This document shows, piece by piece, positions 23,520-34,880 of a DNA stretch of 64,000 bases; the stretch's first letter is position 1; every line of letters starts with the position of its first letter. The position numbers and the translations under genes were made by a program. The notes beneath the pieces were generated by a model that was given only the letters and a program-made list of their open reading frames with translations, did no database searches and was not told the origin of the DNA. Origin of the DNA: Isoetes taiwanensis (taxonomy: Eukaryota; Streptophyta; Lycopodiopsida; Isoetales; Isoetaceae); NCBI GenBank assembly GCA_021234155.1, contig JAJEKV010000036.1:8383426-8447425 (forward strand), in the 5' to 3' direction.

Positions 23520-24654
23520 TCTTTTTAATTGTCGAAGAAGAAAATCGTGGAAAATAATAACATTACACCTTAAATGAAATTCATCCTTTCTCCTCTTCTT
23601 GATATTCTTTGTATTTAGACTTTGCCTTTACATTGACTCACATCATGCATACTATTGGTATGGAACACTGACATTTATTGAAATAATCTAAGCAAAACAA
23701 CCATAATTTTTACAAGAGAACAAAGAAATAAATAGTCATCTTCTTTAGAGGTCACCAAATTAGTTGCTAACGATTATATTTGAATAGGACCATGCAAGTG
23801 ATGGATATTATCATTTAGTATTTTCATGTTGCACATGAAGTCCACTTGCTATATTTAGTATTCCTTTCAAAATGTGGAAGAACTAAATTGATAAGGCAGA
23901 AAGGAAGATTGCAACTTAAACGAAATTTACATTGTTTTTGATGGAAATCATGATCTAATCATGTCCAAGCTCTATTGTTGTTTGAGGCATATAAGAATTT
24001 TGCACCAAAAACTTCTTTAAGAAAAGACTTTCAATCCCTCGTTAAATTGCATATCCTGAAAGGTCAACAAGGGAAGAAAGGCCTACCAATACCAATTTAC
24101 CCTAATTATGTGGTCATAAGGCTTCCTAATTGAAATAACAGTTTTTAGATGTACCAAACAAAAGAGTGATAGAGTTTTTTCTTTCCCCAATTTTGAAATT
24201 AGGACTGTATCTTTTCATTAACTTGAAAGATACAATCCCTAATACTTAATAAGGAGAAATTTTGGGGAGGAGAAAATTACATGAAGAATTTTTTGGCGGC
24301 CACCAGGTGACCCGGTGGCGCTGCCCCCTAGGTCAGCTGGCTGCTGCCAAAAAAAATTCAAGTGAATTTTTTTGTTCCCAAAATTCTCCAACGAAAAAAA
24401 AATGGGCTTGAACTTTTCCGCGGGGTTTTCTTATTTCGATACATTTCTGACACCTCTTCATTGGCAGTGCCAGTTAGCATGGGACAGGTGATGAGGTGGA
24501 GATCAGGTGCGAATTAGGTGGAGATTTTGCTTTGAAAGAAACTGTTGTTTGGGGGTAAAATTTCCAGATTTCAAGGCCCCTTTTATTCTCTTCTCCAGTT
24601 TTATGAGAAGGTGAACCTCCTCCTCTTGGGGATCATGCCAAATAACCCTCTCGG

Positions 24655-25395
24655 CCCCTTAACCACTTATCCGAACAAGTTTCGGCTTTATTTAGAATCG
24701 TCTTGAGTTACCACAGGTAAGGAATTGATCCATTTCTGTTTCATCTGTACCAACTAAACCTCTGTTTCGGCTTCATCTATCTCACAACAAAGACCTCTAT
24801 TTGTTTTTATCTGACACAACAAAGGCCTCTGTTTTCGTTTGAACTGTAATAAAAGACCTCTGTTTCGGCCTGCATGAAACGACTTCCTAGCTATTGATTG
24901 AAAGAGGCTTCTTAGGAAGAAACAATAAAAGCATATGGGCAACGAATCTGAGTTGAAGCTCCCAATAAGAGGTACATATGAAGCCCAAGCAGAGGTGCAG
25001 ACGAATCAAAACAGCGAACTTGAGGTGCAGATAAAGCCTAAAGAGATATGCAATCAAAACAAAACAGAGGCGTTCAAAACAGAGGTTCCCAAACCACTTG
25101 CCGGCAGGGATCTGCTTAAGCGAGGGGATCTACTAGAACCTTTGATCAAACAAGGGGATCGATTTCTGGAGCTTTCGGATACAGTAACAACAGAGCTACA
25201 ACATGAATCGCTGTCACAAGAGGGAGGCTGTACTTAGTATGAGCTGCAGATAAAACAGAGGCGCCCAAACAGAGTCGTCGCAAAATGGAATCTCCCACGA
25301 TTATGGCATATTCCGGAGATTATCGTAACAATCACTTGAATATTCTTTATACAATGGTTGGATTCAAATAACCTGCAAGGACAAGTGGTTAAGGG
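24655..25395. mobile_element. 740-bp foldback element, copy A
   Basis: CCCCTTAACCACTTATCC at the left is inverted as GGACAAGTGGTTAAGGG at the right. The left half repeats CCTCTGTTT motifs and the right half AAACAGAGG motifs, so the whole can fold back. GGGATCAT occurs at 24629-24636 and 25393-25400 as a possible 8-bp target duplication, which would place the ends slightly further out. Array copies 2 and 5 lack it. The frame 24935-25237 is cut short in the other copy, so I do not call it a gene. Confidence 0.65.
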
Positions 25396-26123
25396 ATCAT
25401 AAATAGACCTTCAAAGCATGATGATTAAGCAGTGAACCCCCTTTCATCTTATTCTTGATGTTTTTTGTACTTGTAATTTCATCTTTTGTCTTTATTGTTA
25501 CATTGATTAATCACATGAACCATTTCTACACGTTGAATTGGTTATTGGTCTCAATCAAGAAGAAGATACACCCTTTTCTTGTGATGTTTGCACTAGCATT
25601 TTCATCCTTTATCGTTACCTTCAATTATTTTAACATGTTGAATTATTTTGAGCCACCAACGCATGTGTGGCCAATGAAAGCAACAATGAGATAAACAGTT
25701 GTCGAAAAGGAAACTAAATTGCCTAAAGCCTACCTGTTTTGTTACTGCATGAATACAATGAATACAGTCGATAAATGTTGCCGTTACGAACCTAAAAAGA
25801 CCTGTTTACTGTTTACTATGATGTCAGTTAAATATTGTCAATTATTATATGAAATTAAGTTACCCATTCGGTGCAGTCAACTCTCTGTAGGGTGCGTAAC
25901 ACACCCATTATGATTTGTCTCTTACATCTTATCTGGCTTATTTGGTAGCAATGTATGTAGCACTATAGTGGCAGTACTTCATTGAGCATCATGGGAAAAA
26001 TTATTCAATATGAAGCGCTTTTATCAAAAGAAATGCTAACTTTTGCTATGGTGATGGTGATACTTAGTAGGTATAATGAAAGTAGATATATAAAAGCAGT
26101 ACAAAGATGATATGTTATCAGAG
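25396..26123 (-). other. PPO 3' flank, conserved among array copies
   Basis: This region follows the PPO stop on its coding strand. It matches 12170-12955 and 45180-45937, and 1570-2175 more weakly. TATATATCTACTTTCATTA and an AATAATTTTT polyadenylation-like stretch (about 25995-26005 on the minus strand) are present. The shared flank shows that the array grew by duplicating PPO together with its downstream DNA. Confidence 0.7.
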
Positions 26124-27941
26124 TTAATGATATTCAACATCAAAACCCTTGATAGTGATCTTCTCCCCGCCATTTCTGGGAACTAAGGTGACATCAAAGC
26201 TTTCCCCATCTTTGATTCCCAAATCCTCAAGAACTTCTCCAATGCCAATCCTAACAGTGGTGTTGGTAGCCATATCCTCTTCCCCTTTCTTCATATGTGG
26301 AACATGCAAGAAACTTCCAGCATACTCTACGATATCCAAAGAGGTCTCGGAATCCGCAGTTGGCAAATTTATAAAAATGTCAAAACCCACTGCCTCGTGC
26401 ATTGGAAATTCCACACCCTGTATCACCAAAACAGTTTCCGACCCATCTGATTCTGCCACTGCCTCTGCTGCAGCAGCCACCATTCCGGAAACTGGATTCA
26501 GAGAAGACACCAACAATTTCTTGGCCGGAATCTTGACCTTGGCACTGAATGGATTCTCCAGGGCTGTAGAATTCCCGGCATCAATATTCCCAAATTCAGG
26601 GACGGCAATCGTTCGGCCTTTGAGCTTAGATTTAGCAGCGGGAGTATTGGCTCCAAGAGTGGTGGATTTTGCAGTAAGCCAAGGGATAGGCTGAGGCTGA
26701 TAAGAATAACCCATTTTTTTAGAATCTAATGCATCTCTGGCTTTCACTTTAACCAAATCCCCATGCTCGTCAAAGAACTCGAAAGCAGCATTAAGAAAAT
26801 CTGAGTCTGTGAAATTCTTGCGCTTGAGAACGTCGGTCCAGATGGACCAGATGCGGTCGACGTTTCCGTGGTGGGCGAAAAAGATGGGATCAATTCCGGC
26901 GGAATACAGAGCACCCATGTCCTCAAAGGGGGGAGTTTCGCTGCCGGTCCAGACATGGACAGAGGCATGACAGCTGCCTTCCAAAGAACCGCCACCAGGC
27001 GGTTTCACATCCTCGGCTCGGTAAGGCTGCCCCATAAACAAACTCGCAGTTTTTGCCCCGCTCACGATATTCTGATACATCACGGCGTTGTTGTTGTTCC
27101 TTAAGGTAGCCAAATCATCTTGCCTCTCTGGACTACCCGGAAACCAGCCAAGATCGGCTATTGCCGGTGGCTGATGGACAGAGCTCCTCTTTGCGTCGTA
27201 CAAGGAAGGGTTGTCTATGAAGAGAGAAGGGATGCTGCCAGGCAGGGGACTGGATGCAGCCGGGTTGTCCCAGTTCCAATACGGAAGGCGAAAGGAAGGG
27301 TCTCTGATGAGGTACTGAAGGATGCGTTCATGGAAATAGAGGTACCAGCGGTGCCAAGGAAGGAACAACCAGCTGCCGTGGACGTCGAACGCATTTTGGG
27401 TACCAGGCTGGACCAAGCGGTTGTCGCAAAAAACACAGTGGATATAAGCCTGGTAGATCTGCTTGCGGGGGTCGTCGTCGGGGAGGGCTCTCAGCAGCTC
27501 GTATGCTCTGCTATACTTGGCAGCATAAGCAGGGCCGACGAGGTGAGCAGCTGGGCGGTCGATCACTGGGCCGGGGCGCAGAATGAAATCTTTGATGGGG
27601 TTTTTGGGCACCGGAAGGCAGCAGTCCAGCGCTTTTGTGCCTGCCTTCTTGCAGTCCTTCAGATCCGGTGGCTGCACCGGTGACCCCATCGCCCCCGGGC
27701 TGTTTATCAGAAACGGTAGCCCTGCTGCTCCTATTGTCGTCCCCAATAGTAGCTCCCTTCTCTTCATCGCTTCGTTGCCTGAATCATAGTTGCTTCTGCA
27801 TCTTAGCTTGCCCTTGCATTGCCTCTTCCCTCCAGCAGGACTGGCTATGGCGATGGATTGTGCAGCTCCGGCGATGTTTTTGCCGAAACCTAGTTGGTTC
27901 ACATTTGCAGAAACAGGGCCGGATAGTAGCCTGGCCTCCAT
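26124..27941 (-). CDS. PPO: Polyphenol oxidase (catechol oxidase), plastid-targeted, intact
   Basis: This type-3 copper enzyme oxidises o-diphenols to o-quinones in the thylakoid lumen, driving browning and defence. The frame is open from 28028, but I start at Met 27941 (605 residues) because a TATA box lies inside the upstream extension. Residues 1-60 are a Ser/Ala/basic transit peptide, followed by a twin-arginine thylakoid signal (KRRELLLGTTIGAAGLPF). Copper site A uses His168, His188 and His197 (AYIHCVFCDN; FDVHGSWLFLPWHRWYLYFH). Copper site B uses His325, His329 and His357/358 (CHASVHVWTG; FFAHHGNVDRIW). The DWL-like (PFSAKVKIPAKK) and KFDV (SFDVTLVPRNG) domains complete the usual length. 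There are no introns and no broken residues. It is the only whole copy of the local array. Confidence 0.96.
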   Translation of the reverse strand: MEARLLSGPVSANVNQLGFGKNIAGAAQSIAIASPAGGKRQCKGKLRCRSNYDSGNEAMKRRELLLGTTIGAAGLPFLINSPGAMGSPVQPPDLKDCKKAGTKALDCCLPVPKNPIKDFILRPGPVIDRPAAHLVGPAYAAKYSRAYELLRALPDDDPRKQIYQAYIHCVFCDNRLVQPGTQNAFDVHGSWLFLPWHRWYLYFHERILQYLIRDPSFRLPYWNWDNPAASSPLPGSIPSLFIDNPSLYDAKRSSVHQPPAIADLGWFPGSPERQDDLATLRNNNNAVMYQNIVSGAKTASLFMGQPYRAEDVKPPGGGSLEGSCHASVHVWTGSETPPFEDMGALYSAGIDPIFFAHHGNVDRIWSIWTDVLKRKNFTDSDFLNAAFEFFDEHGDLVKVKARDALDSKKMGYSYQPQPIPWLTAKSTTLGANTPAAKSKLKGRTIAVPEFGNIDAGNSTALENPFSAKVKIPAKKLLVSSLNPVSGMVAAAAEAVAESDGSETVLVIQGVEFPMHEAVGFDIFINLPTADSETSLDIVEYAGSFLHVPHMKKGEEDMATNTTVRIGIGEVLEDLGIKDGESFDVTLVPRNGGEKITIKGFDVEYH

Positions 27942-27990
27942 CGCCGTGAATGAGAACTTGGCCTGGGTTTGTGTGTTAAAGCAAGATGGA

Positions 27991-27997
27991 TTTATAG
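27991..27997 (-). promoter_or_regulatory. TATA box of the PPO gene
   Basis: CTATAAA on the minus strand lies about 50 bp upstream of the chosen ATG. Transcription would then begin near 27960-27965 with a short A/C-rich leader. It falls within the codons of the longer open frame, which argues that the first 29 codons of that frame are not translated. Confidence 0.65.
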
Positions 27998-28028
27998 GAG
28001 GCAAAGTGGGTAAGTTCTCAGAAATCAA

Positions 28029-29371
28029 TATGTTTTTCTTCGCACGAGTTTATGATGACGACAGCTGTGACGGTTTCCACAATGACAATTGGCATTAAAA
28101 AATTTGACGACTAGGAGCAAGCATTTCCCATGTTTACACGAAAGCCAATGGGAAAATATTACGAAACCACAACAGGAGCAACAAATTCTACAGTCAGCGT
28201 TATATTTGGACGCTTTTGGGGGGCAGCCAGGTCAGCTATATTTTCCACGTTGTTACCTTTCACGATGCAGCAAAAAACTGTGTTTCTGATTGACAAATTA
28301 TGGAAATTTAGGCCCAGATTCCACTTGGGTGTCAATTCTCTGGAGTTGTTTACAAGGAGTTCCGGAGCGCGCTCTGCTATCTACAGATAGTGGTAAGTTC
28401 TCTATCTGTAGTGATAATGTTATTCGAAGTTCTCTACAGGTTTAAATTTCAAATCTTTTACTTCAAATTTCACAGTTTTTGCATAATGGACGTTGTTAAA
28501 TTCCTCATAATGTAGATAATGAGGAATTTAGAATGCATTTCTGGTGTATAAGGATACAGTTGAGGTCTTTGGCTAATTCTTGTATAGATTATGTTGCCAT
28601 ATGCCAAAGTAGATCAATTTGATAAATCTCATGTGTGCCTATTGGTTTTCCGTAGTTTCTGTAAGACAAATGGTCTTAGCAGACTACTTGTCCAAGTCTT
28701 AAATTTCATCCAATGTAAACAAAAAATATTGTGCACTGCTCCAATAGATGTTATGTAAGTCAGTAGATATATGTACTGCTATAATGCAACAATAAAGGGA
28801 GATTAAAACTCACAGTAAACTCACAGTGAATGTTGCTGTATATTTGCTTTACTACACACCATAGAATGAAAGAAATAAGCATTTTGATGATGTTTTGCAT
28901 GTCTCTCGGACCCTTTGGTTCTCATATCCACCAACATTATGCACGTTTATGCATTTTTAACTTCTCTTACCATTTCTAACTTCTCTTATCAGAATTATTC
29001 TTATTCTTACTCTTTTTCATCCCGTGAACTTCCCGTCCGCGTGTTTGTGTTCTGGTATCTTTGGTCTAAAGGATAAATGGTTTTAATTTTCTATATCAGC
29101 ATACTTCTAGGCAAGTTCTAATGGGCACTCTCCTCGTAACTAGATTTACTTTGATCTAGAATATACTGCCAATGAAACCTGAAAAATATACTTGCCATGA
29201 TAAATGTTATTTCAGAGTTGGGCTTGGTCTTAGATCTCTATTGTTTCAGAGTTGGGCGATGAGAACTTGTGAGATTCTGAGATTCCTACACCTGAGGAAA
29301 AGTTGACACTGTTTGCACAGCCTGGTCTGTCTGGATCATGCAATTCCAGGAATTATAACCCTATTTAGATC
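28029..29371. other. PPO upstream region, no further gene seen
   Basis: This contains whatever promoter elements serve PPO. None can be named with confidence beyond the TATA box. The frames at 28089-28390 have no family match. No PPO-array homology was seen upstream of the gene, so the array breakpoint lies at or near the PPO 5' end. Confidence 0.4.
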
Positions 29372-30061
29372 TCAGGCAGGACCAACTAGGGTGCCTAAGA
29401 TGAGGTCCTGCAAACGTTGAAGCCTCCCAAACTCCTCTGGTATATTTCCTGTCAGCATATTTGCATCCAAATTGAGGATATTGAGCAGAGAACAGTTGCT
29501 TAGTGTTGCAGGTATAGAACCTGTCAGCTTGTTGTAGCTTAAATCTAGAATCTTCAACTTGCTCAAATCTCCAACGGAGCCTGGCATATTACCACTCAGG
29601 TGGTTATGAGAAATATTGAAGTACTCAAGTCTGGACCAATTGCCAAGAACTTCAGGTAAAGAACCAACCAGAGAATTACTTCTGAGATCGATGCTCCGAA
29701 GTAATGAGCAGAAAGACAATTGCAAAGGTACAGCACCAGAAAATTGGTTGAGGGATAGATTGAGGTACCTGTGGTAACGCAAGCCTCCAATCTGAGGAGA
29801 TATTGTGCCACTCAGCTGAGCATTATTTAATTCCAAGTAAGAAACATGGTGAGAAGTACATGTGATTCCTTTCCAATAGCATACGAGGCTGTTGTTGGTC
29901 CAATTTGCCAAAAACATAAGCGGATCGGCTACAATATTTGCTTTGAAATCTTTCAGTGCTTGAGCCTCCGAATCTACAGATTGAACAAGATTTGTAAAAT
30001 TGGTCAACAAGATGAATATGCAGATCATGATCATGTTATGAAGAAAAGGTGGTGCCATCAT
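29372..30061 (-). CDS. Truncated LRR receptor-like protein
   Basis: The 229-residue frame starts with a hydrophobic signal peptide (about residues 1-29). An LRR N-terminal cap follows (EAQALKDFKANIVADP; paired Cys in CYWKGITC), then six complete 24-residue plant LRRs such as LKILDLSYNKLTGSIPATLS. A seventh is broken at LQDLILGTLVGPA before a stop. Plant receptor kinases of this type have about 20 LRRs, a membrane helix and a kinase domain. None is recognisable downstream (28400-29371). It is most likely a truncated gene or pseudogene; a small secreted LRR protein is possible but not shown. Confidence 0.75.
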   Translation of the reverse strand: MMAPPFLHNMIMICIFILLTNFTNLVQSVDSEAQALKDFKANIVADPLMFLANWTNNSLVCYWKGITCTSHHVSYLELNNAQLSGTISPQIGGLRYHRYLNLSLNQFSGAVPLQLSFCSLLRSIDLRSNSLVGSLPEVLGNWSRLEYFNISHNHLSGNMPGSVGDLSKLKILDLSYNKLTGSIPATLSNCSLLNILNLDANMLTGNIPEEFGRLQRLQDLILGTLVGPA

Positions 30062-30703
30062 GAACTCTTGTTACAACTTGTAACTTGTTTTGCTTCTCCA
30101 ACTCCACATCAGAAATCAACAAGTTAAGTATGTATATTGTGGAGACATTTTCTTCACTTGGCATCATCAGGGACCATAAAATAACCATTTCTAAGCAAAC
30201 GTGAGATATTCCAGGGCCATTACCCAGAGACATTTTCTTACTAGTGCATACATAATCCTCCAAATATCACGTCTCCTGAACTTCAAGTCCAGATATACCT
30301 GGGAATGATTATCTCAGATATGAAGTCTTTGTAGACTTTCAAATATGCCATCACTACAATAAGAATCGGGACCCGTTGATACGGTTGATATTGGGGTCTA
30401 AAGAGGGTGTTTTTTGTTTGTTTCCTTGACAACTCTTAAGGTTACAAGACCCTTCAGGTCTAGTCATGATTTTGCTGCAGAAAGTAGAGTCATGAGACTA
30501 CTCAGCGCCCATATTTGCTATTTGGTAGAGTTGTGTATAAGGCATCACTTACAATACTTCACATCACTTACAATCTGATACATATCCCTGATGAAGAGTT
30601 CAGTAGATTTTGGTATCCTTAATGACATTTGCATGTATAGGAATAATTCCAGCTTTTAATGCCACCATCTTTGTTTTGGTGGCACTTCAACAGGCCCTTG
30701 CTA

Positions 30704-30745
30704 CAGCCTAGATTATAATGACAGTCATTATTATAATCTAGGCTG
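30704..30745. repeat. Perfect hairpin with 15-bp arms
   Basis: CAGCCTAGATTATAA (30704-30718) is exactly complementary to TTATAATCTAGGCTG (30731-30745), with a 12-base loop. A partial extra arm (TTATAATCTAAAGACTG) follows directly, suggesting the remains of a foldback MITE. Confidence 0.85.
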
Positions 30746-30905
30746 AATTTATAATCTAAAGACTGAATTATAATGACATCGATTGAGGGCAAAGATGGAT
30801 GAGACTGTATCATTAGCTACAGAATCAATACAGCAAGACCATACATCTAATAACCAATAAAATTCATGACTGCAAAACATATGAACAAACTAATATAGCA
30901 ATGCT

Positions 30906-31220
30906 TTTGTTGATTGCCAACTGCCAAGCAAAATATGCACATTAAATTGCACATGCACAATATTATTAAATCGCACATGCACAATATGTTAGCAATGATT
31001 CAAAAGCTGGAAGAGAGGTTAGTGTCCTCTATAATTGACTCCAGCAAAACTTTGGAGCATAGTTATAAATGACCAGGACAGTGTACACACGAGATGTTTA
31101 TATGTGATGTGAAATTACTACTTAGAGAATCAATGGGGTTCATATACTTTCAACACCTTCATTAGATGGTTATGTTCACAAAGTGCATCTTGTTTTGCTT
31201 GGCAGTTGGCAATCAACAAA
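30906..31220. mobile_element. 315-bp MITE-like inverted repeat
   Basis: TTTGTTGATTGCCAACTGCC (arm 30906-30933) is inverted perfectly at 31193-31220. No coding capacity or clear target duplication is visible. Internal direct copies of TTAAATTGCACATGCACAATAT occur at 30940-30985. Confidence 0.65.
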
Positions 31221-32329
31221 TCTTGTTTTGCTTGGCAGTTTTGCTTGAAATGAATTCAAATGAAATCTTGTTTTGCTTGGCAGTTTTGGATTCAAATGAA
31301 TTTATAAGACTTATTCGGCCAATACAACAGGCATGATATATTTCGCAAGGATTGGCATTTTTTATCACTAGGTACATATGAAGGAGGGAAATAAAAAATG
31401 TACATTTCATGTTTGATAATAATTGGAGCATTGTTCATGATAATAATTGGTAATTTGATCGGAATTCAATGCTTAGATGTTCGTCATGAGCGTAGACTAA
31501 TTGTATGTTACAACTTAATGCATGAGTTATTACTTAGGCTTTAGTGTTTCCTTTGCTTTACCATTTAATGCTCAATATTAAATCCCATGAACCATAAACC
31601 TTAGTTGGTAATCCTAAACCAAGTAAACCTAGTCACTAGTAAAATTGTGCATAGCTTAGAATGAAGACACAATTAGAGTTGAATAAAATGTGATAAATAC
31701 CTGAACAGCCCACAAAAGAAATCAAATATTAAATTGAGAATGCAATCTCAAGTAACAACTCGTATGAAGCCTGGCAAACAAAGTGCATGACAGTGCCAAT
31801 TTTGCAAGATGAAAAATAGCAAATAAAAAGAAAAAGAAAAAAAAAGAGAATCCTAACCTAATCACAACTAATCTCTTACTACATTGAGATGTCCCTCTTC
31901 TGCAATGGCAACGCATGCAGAGCTACACAGCAGTACCCCATACCTACATATACCATTTACATCTTGTCCCATAGCCTGACATATTCCATTAACATGACAA
32001 TTTCATCGTGGCCTTATACGATAGTAGATTATCTAAAGACATAGTGCTAGTATCATAAAGAAGCCCAACGTTCTGCAAAGAACTAAGACCAACTACAAAC
32101 ACAAACACAAGAGCAATCTAGAACCTAAAACAAAGCACCTTCTAACATCTATCCCTCCATATATATTGGCCCTTCACAAGCACCTAGCAAAGAAATGATC
32201 TAAACAAAAATGAACTTCATTATAAGCCTCTGCTCATCTTAGCAACCATATCGCTAGCACCTGCTACATAAGCCATACCCATTTTAGCTCAAAAACATAA
32301 ATGCGAAAGGCCCTTAGAGGGGCCTTGAG

Positions 32330-32765
32330 GGTCTTTCTCGACCTGCGAGTCGAGAAAGGCCTCAAAAAACTTTTTTTCTTTCCTACTTAGAAAAAAAAAA
32401 GGAATTTTTTTTTTTTTGTTCTAAGCTACATTTCTCGACTCGCGAGTCGAGAAAGGCCCTCAGAGGGGCCTTGAGGGTCTTTCTCGAGAAAGGCCCTCAA
32501 AAAACTTTTTTTTTCCTACTTAGAAAAAAAAGGAAAAAATTTTTTCTTGTTTTTTGTTTTTTTGGGCTCTAAGCTACATTTCTCGACTCGCGAGTCGAGA
32601 AAGGCCCTCAAAAAACTTTTTTTTTCCCTACTTAGAAAAAAAAAGATTTTTTTTTCTTGTTTTTTGTTTTTTTGGGCTCTAAGCTACATTTCTTGACTCG
32701 CGAGTCGAGAAAGGCCCTCAGAGGGGCCTTAGGGCCTTTCTCGACTCGCGAGTCGAGAAAGGGCC
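32330..32765. repeat. Palindrome-bearing repeats, copy B
   Basis: Perfect TCTCGACTCGCGAGTCGAGA copies lie near 32432, 32581 and 32740, with a one-base variant near 32691 and a shorter variant near 32337. Spacers are T-rich/A-rich runs with GGGCTCTAAGCTACATT. Copy B has more perfect palindromes than copy A. Confidence 0.85.
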
Positions 32766-33386
32766 TCATACCTACATTCTTCAGAAATGGCCCTTAGAAT
32801 TGGTTGTTTTCTTATTTGTATTGTCCGTAGCATCACTTGCACTAACTTGATTTTGCCTTTCCTAGTACAGATCGCGAACAGAAAGGACATGATCAGGAGC
32901 CATGGAAGACACGTTAATTGAGGAAAGAGGACGAGAAGAGGTTGGTGACATGCATTGGTCAGGCTAGTGTGTTCAGATTTTTATTCTTTTCAAGTTGCTC
33001 TTGTGGCTTGGAACGCCTCAGACCTTGCTCTGCATGTTGTTCCCAGTAGGTGGTCTGTGTGCGAAGATGATGTAATATTTGTGTCAGCCCGACCATCATG
33101 GTATCTTCAACCATTGTAAAATACAATGTAATAAAATTATTTATGAATAAAAATTCAAGGCAGAGCAGCACTTTGTTTACAGAGAGATAGCATTTTCATT
33201 GGTTTTAGTTGTGTTCTTTATCTTCTCGACTCGCTAACCGAGAAAAGTAGACCACGTAATTTTCCTTAACCATTTCTTTCACACAGGAAAACAGGCATCT
33301 TCTGAAGCAATAATGCGATTTTAAAATTTCCCTCGTCCTTTTCGTGTAAAATAACAGGGTTCCAAAAAAAAGTGGGAATGGAATGA

Positions 33387-33411
33387 GACCCACTTTAATT
33401 AAATGCGACTT
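33387..33411. repeat. Right terminus of the 4.3-kb TIR element, duplicated
   Basis: GACCCACTTTAATTAAATGC plus CGACTT is identical to the right TIR at 17630-17654 and is followed by the same ACTA. No left terminus exists upstream in this block, so this is a duplicated end and not a second transposition. Confidence 0.9.
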
Positions 33412-33415
33412 ACTA

Positions 33416-34880
33416 ACAATTTCAGAGAAGACTCTAACAATTTTAGAGAAGACACCAACAATTTTGCAATTCCATAGGGACCTGCAACTGCATCAATCTC
33501 TCCCACAGCCTTTCTGAGGCACAATATCGAACGCCTTCGCAAAATCAAGGAAGTAGCAATATAGGTCCTGTTAGTGACTCCTGCTATCTTCAATCAAAGT
33601 TCGCAATGTAAAAAATATAATCAATGATGGACTGTCTGAGCATGAATCCTGCCTTTGTTAGGGCCCATACCTTTGCTTCCTCCTCCCACACTATCAATAA
33701 TTGCTCCAGAATGCCGGCCAACATGTTTGCAAACATCAAGCTGACCATGATTATGCGGTAGTTGGCTGGGCAGTGAGGGTTGCTTGCCGTAGAAGTACAT
33801 TTGATGAACTGGCCAGTTTGTTGTTACAGTGTGGGTAGTTGAAGAATTCCTCTAGCTCATCTGTAAGCATCTGGGCATAAGACTCTGCATGGTCGTAATT
33901 CAAGCATAGCTAAGGCATGGGGAGGGTTGTAGGACACTAGATCTAAACAGGCCATCAAGCTATTTGAAGGAAAAATGATTGATGGTCTGAATCCATCTCT
34001 TCATCTCTATTGTTTGTGCAAATACAAAAGTCAGTGACAAGATGTAGATCCTGTTCAACCACCGGCATGTAGACCATGTGACGATTAACCATAGTTAATC
34101 GTCACAGACCATGGCACTAAAGTCGTCCCCCTGATTATCCTGCCGACGACAAGTGTAGCTGGAGGAGGATGGCTATTATGCTAGATTATTACAGATAACC
34201 AAGCTAAAGACATTATACATCTGAAGCAACTGCTTGCCATAGCGCGTGACTGGGTGTGCTTCGTCATCCAATGCATGTGGGCCAAGAAGTCTTTGCGGGG
34301 CAGAGTTGTAATACATCCTCAACCAAGGGGACAAACTTTGTTAGTTGTTCTATGCCATTGCGTGCATTGAAGTCTCTAAGGAACATCGCATTTGTTAACT
34401 GTCTGTGCTATTACATGTCATTATATAGATTGACATATGGATGCATCCTATTTACATCCGAGTGGCAATGATAAAATTTGGAATCTGCATATAGGAAGTA
34501 GCATGCTGCCACAAAAAAAAAGTCGGCACAACAATTCTACACTCGTACCCACTCCATCTTGTGTAGGGAGACTAACGGTGCTAAGGCTGTTCGACAGTAG
34601 CAGGCTATATCCTCATGTCCCTGCTTGCCTGTGAACTCATTGAACAACGAGTAGTGTGGATAGCCTGGCAGATCTAGTAGCCTATGCACATCATGTTCCC
34701 AAGTTTCCACAAGGAAGATGAGATCCATATCCCTAGCGATGGATATCAAACTAACGCCCTTCTACCAGCAAAAATCACTAGGATTCCAAAAGACTATACG
34801 CAATCACAATCCATATTTGGGGGTGGCAGATGTAGACTCTCCAGGAGTTCAGTGGTATTAAGGCGGGCAACTCAATATAT
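33416..34880 (-). pseudogene. Non-L1 LINE relic, copy B
   Basis: This is the duplicate of the relic at 17659-19125. It has the same endonuclease piece (34537-34749, identical over 70 residues) and the same RT remnants with the same stops. It adds no coding capacity. Confidence 0.8.

Larger units (their letters stand above)
16704..25768. repeat. Segmental duplication, copy A (carries the LINE)
   Basis: This block is nearly identical to 32301-37706 once the LINE at 19699-23519 is set aside. Shared contents in order are the palindrome repeats, right end of the TIR element, 21-bp PPO repeats, non-L1 LINE relic, array spacer, foldback element and PPO 3' flank up to AATACAGT. Some blocks of hundreds of bases differ at only a few positions (for example 18503-18718 versus 34256-34471), so the duplication is young relative to the other repeats. 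Confidence 0.9.
30062..32300. other. Intergenic region with small inverted repeats, no gene seen
   Basis: No coding sequence is supported. A hairpin occupies 30704-30745, and a MITE-like inverted repeat spans 30906-31220. TTGTTTTGCTTGGCAGTT is repeated three times at about 31190-31285. The rest is AT-rich. Short frames here show no family features. Confidence 0.5.

Noticed and set aside
24935-25237. 100-codon frame in the foldback element
   Set aside because: The duplicate at 36867 stops earlier, the frame runs through internal repeats, and no family match is visible.
27120-27683. 187-codon plus-strand frame opposite PPO
   Set aside because: It is the antisense shadow of a GC-rich conserved PPO coding region.
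28400-29371. Kinase domain completing the LRR receptor
   Set aside because: No glycine loop, HRD or DFG motifs could be read in any frame downstream of the LRR stop.
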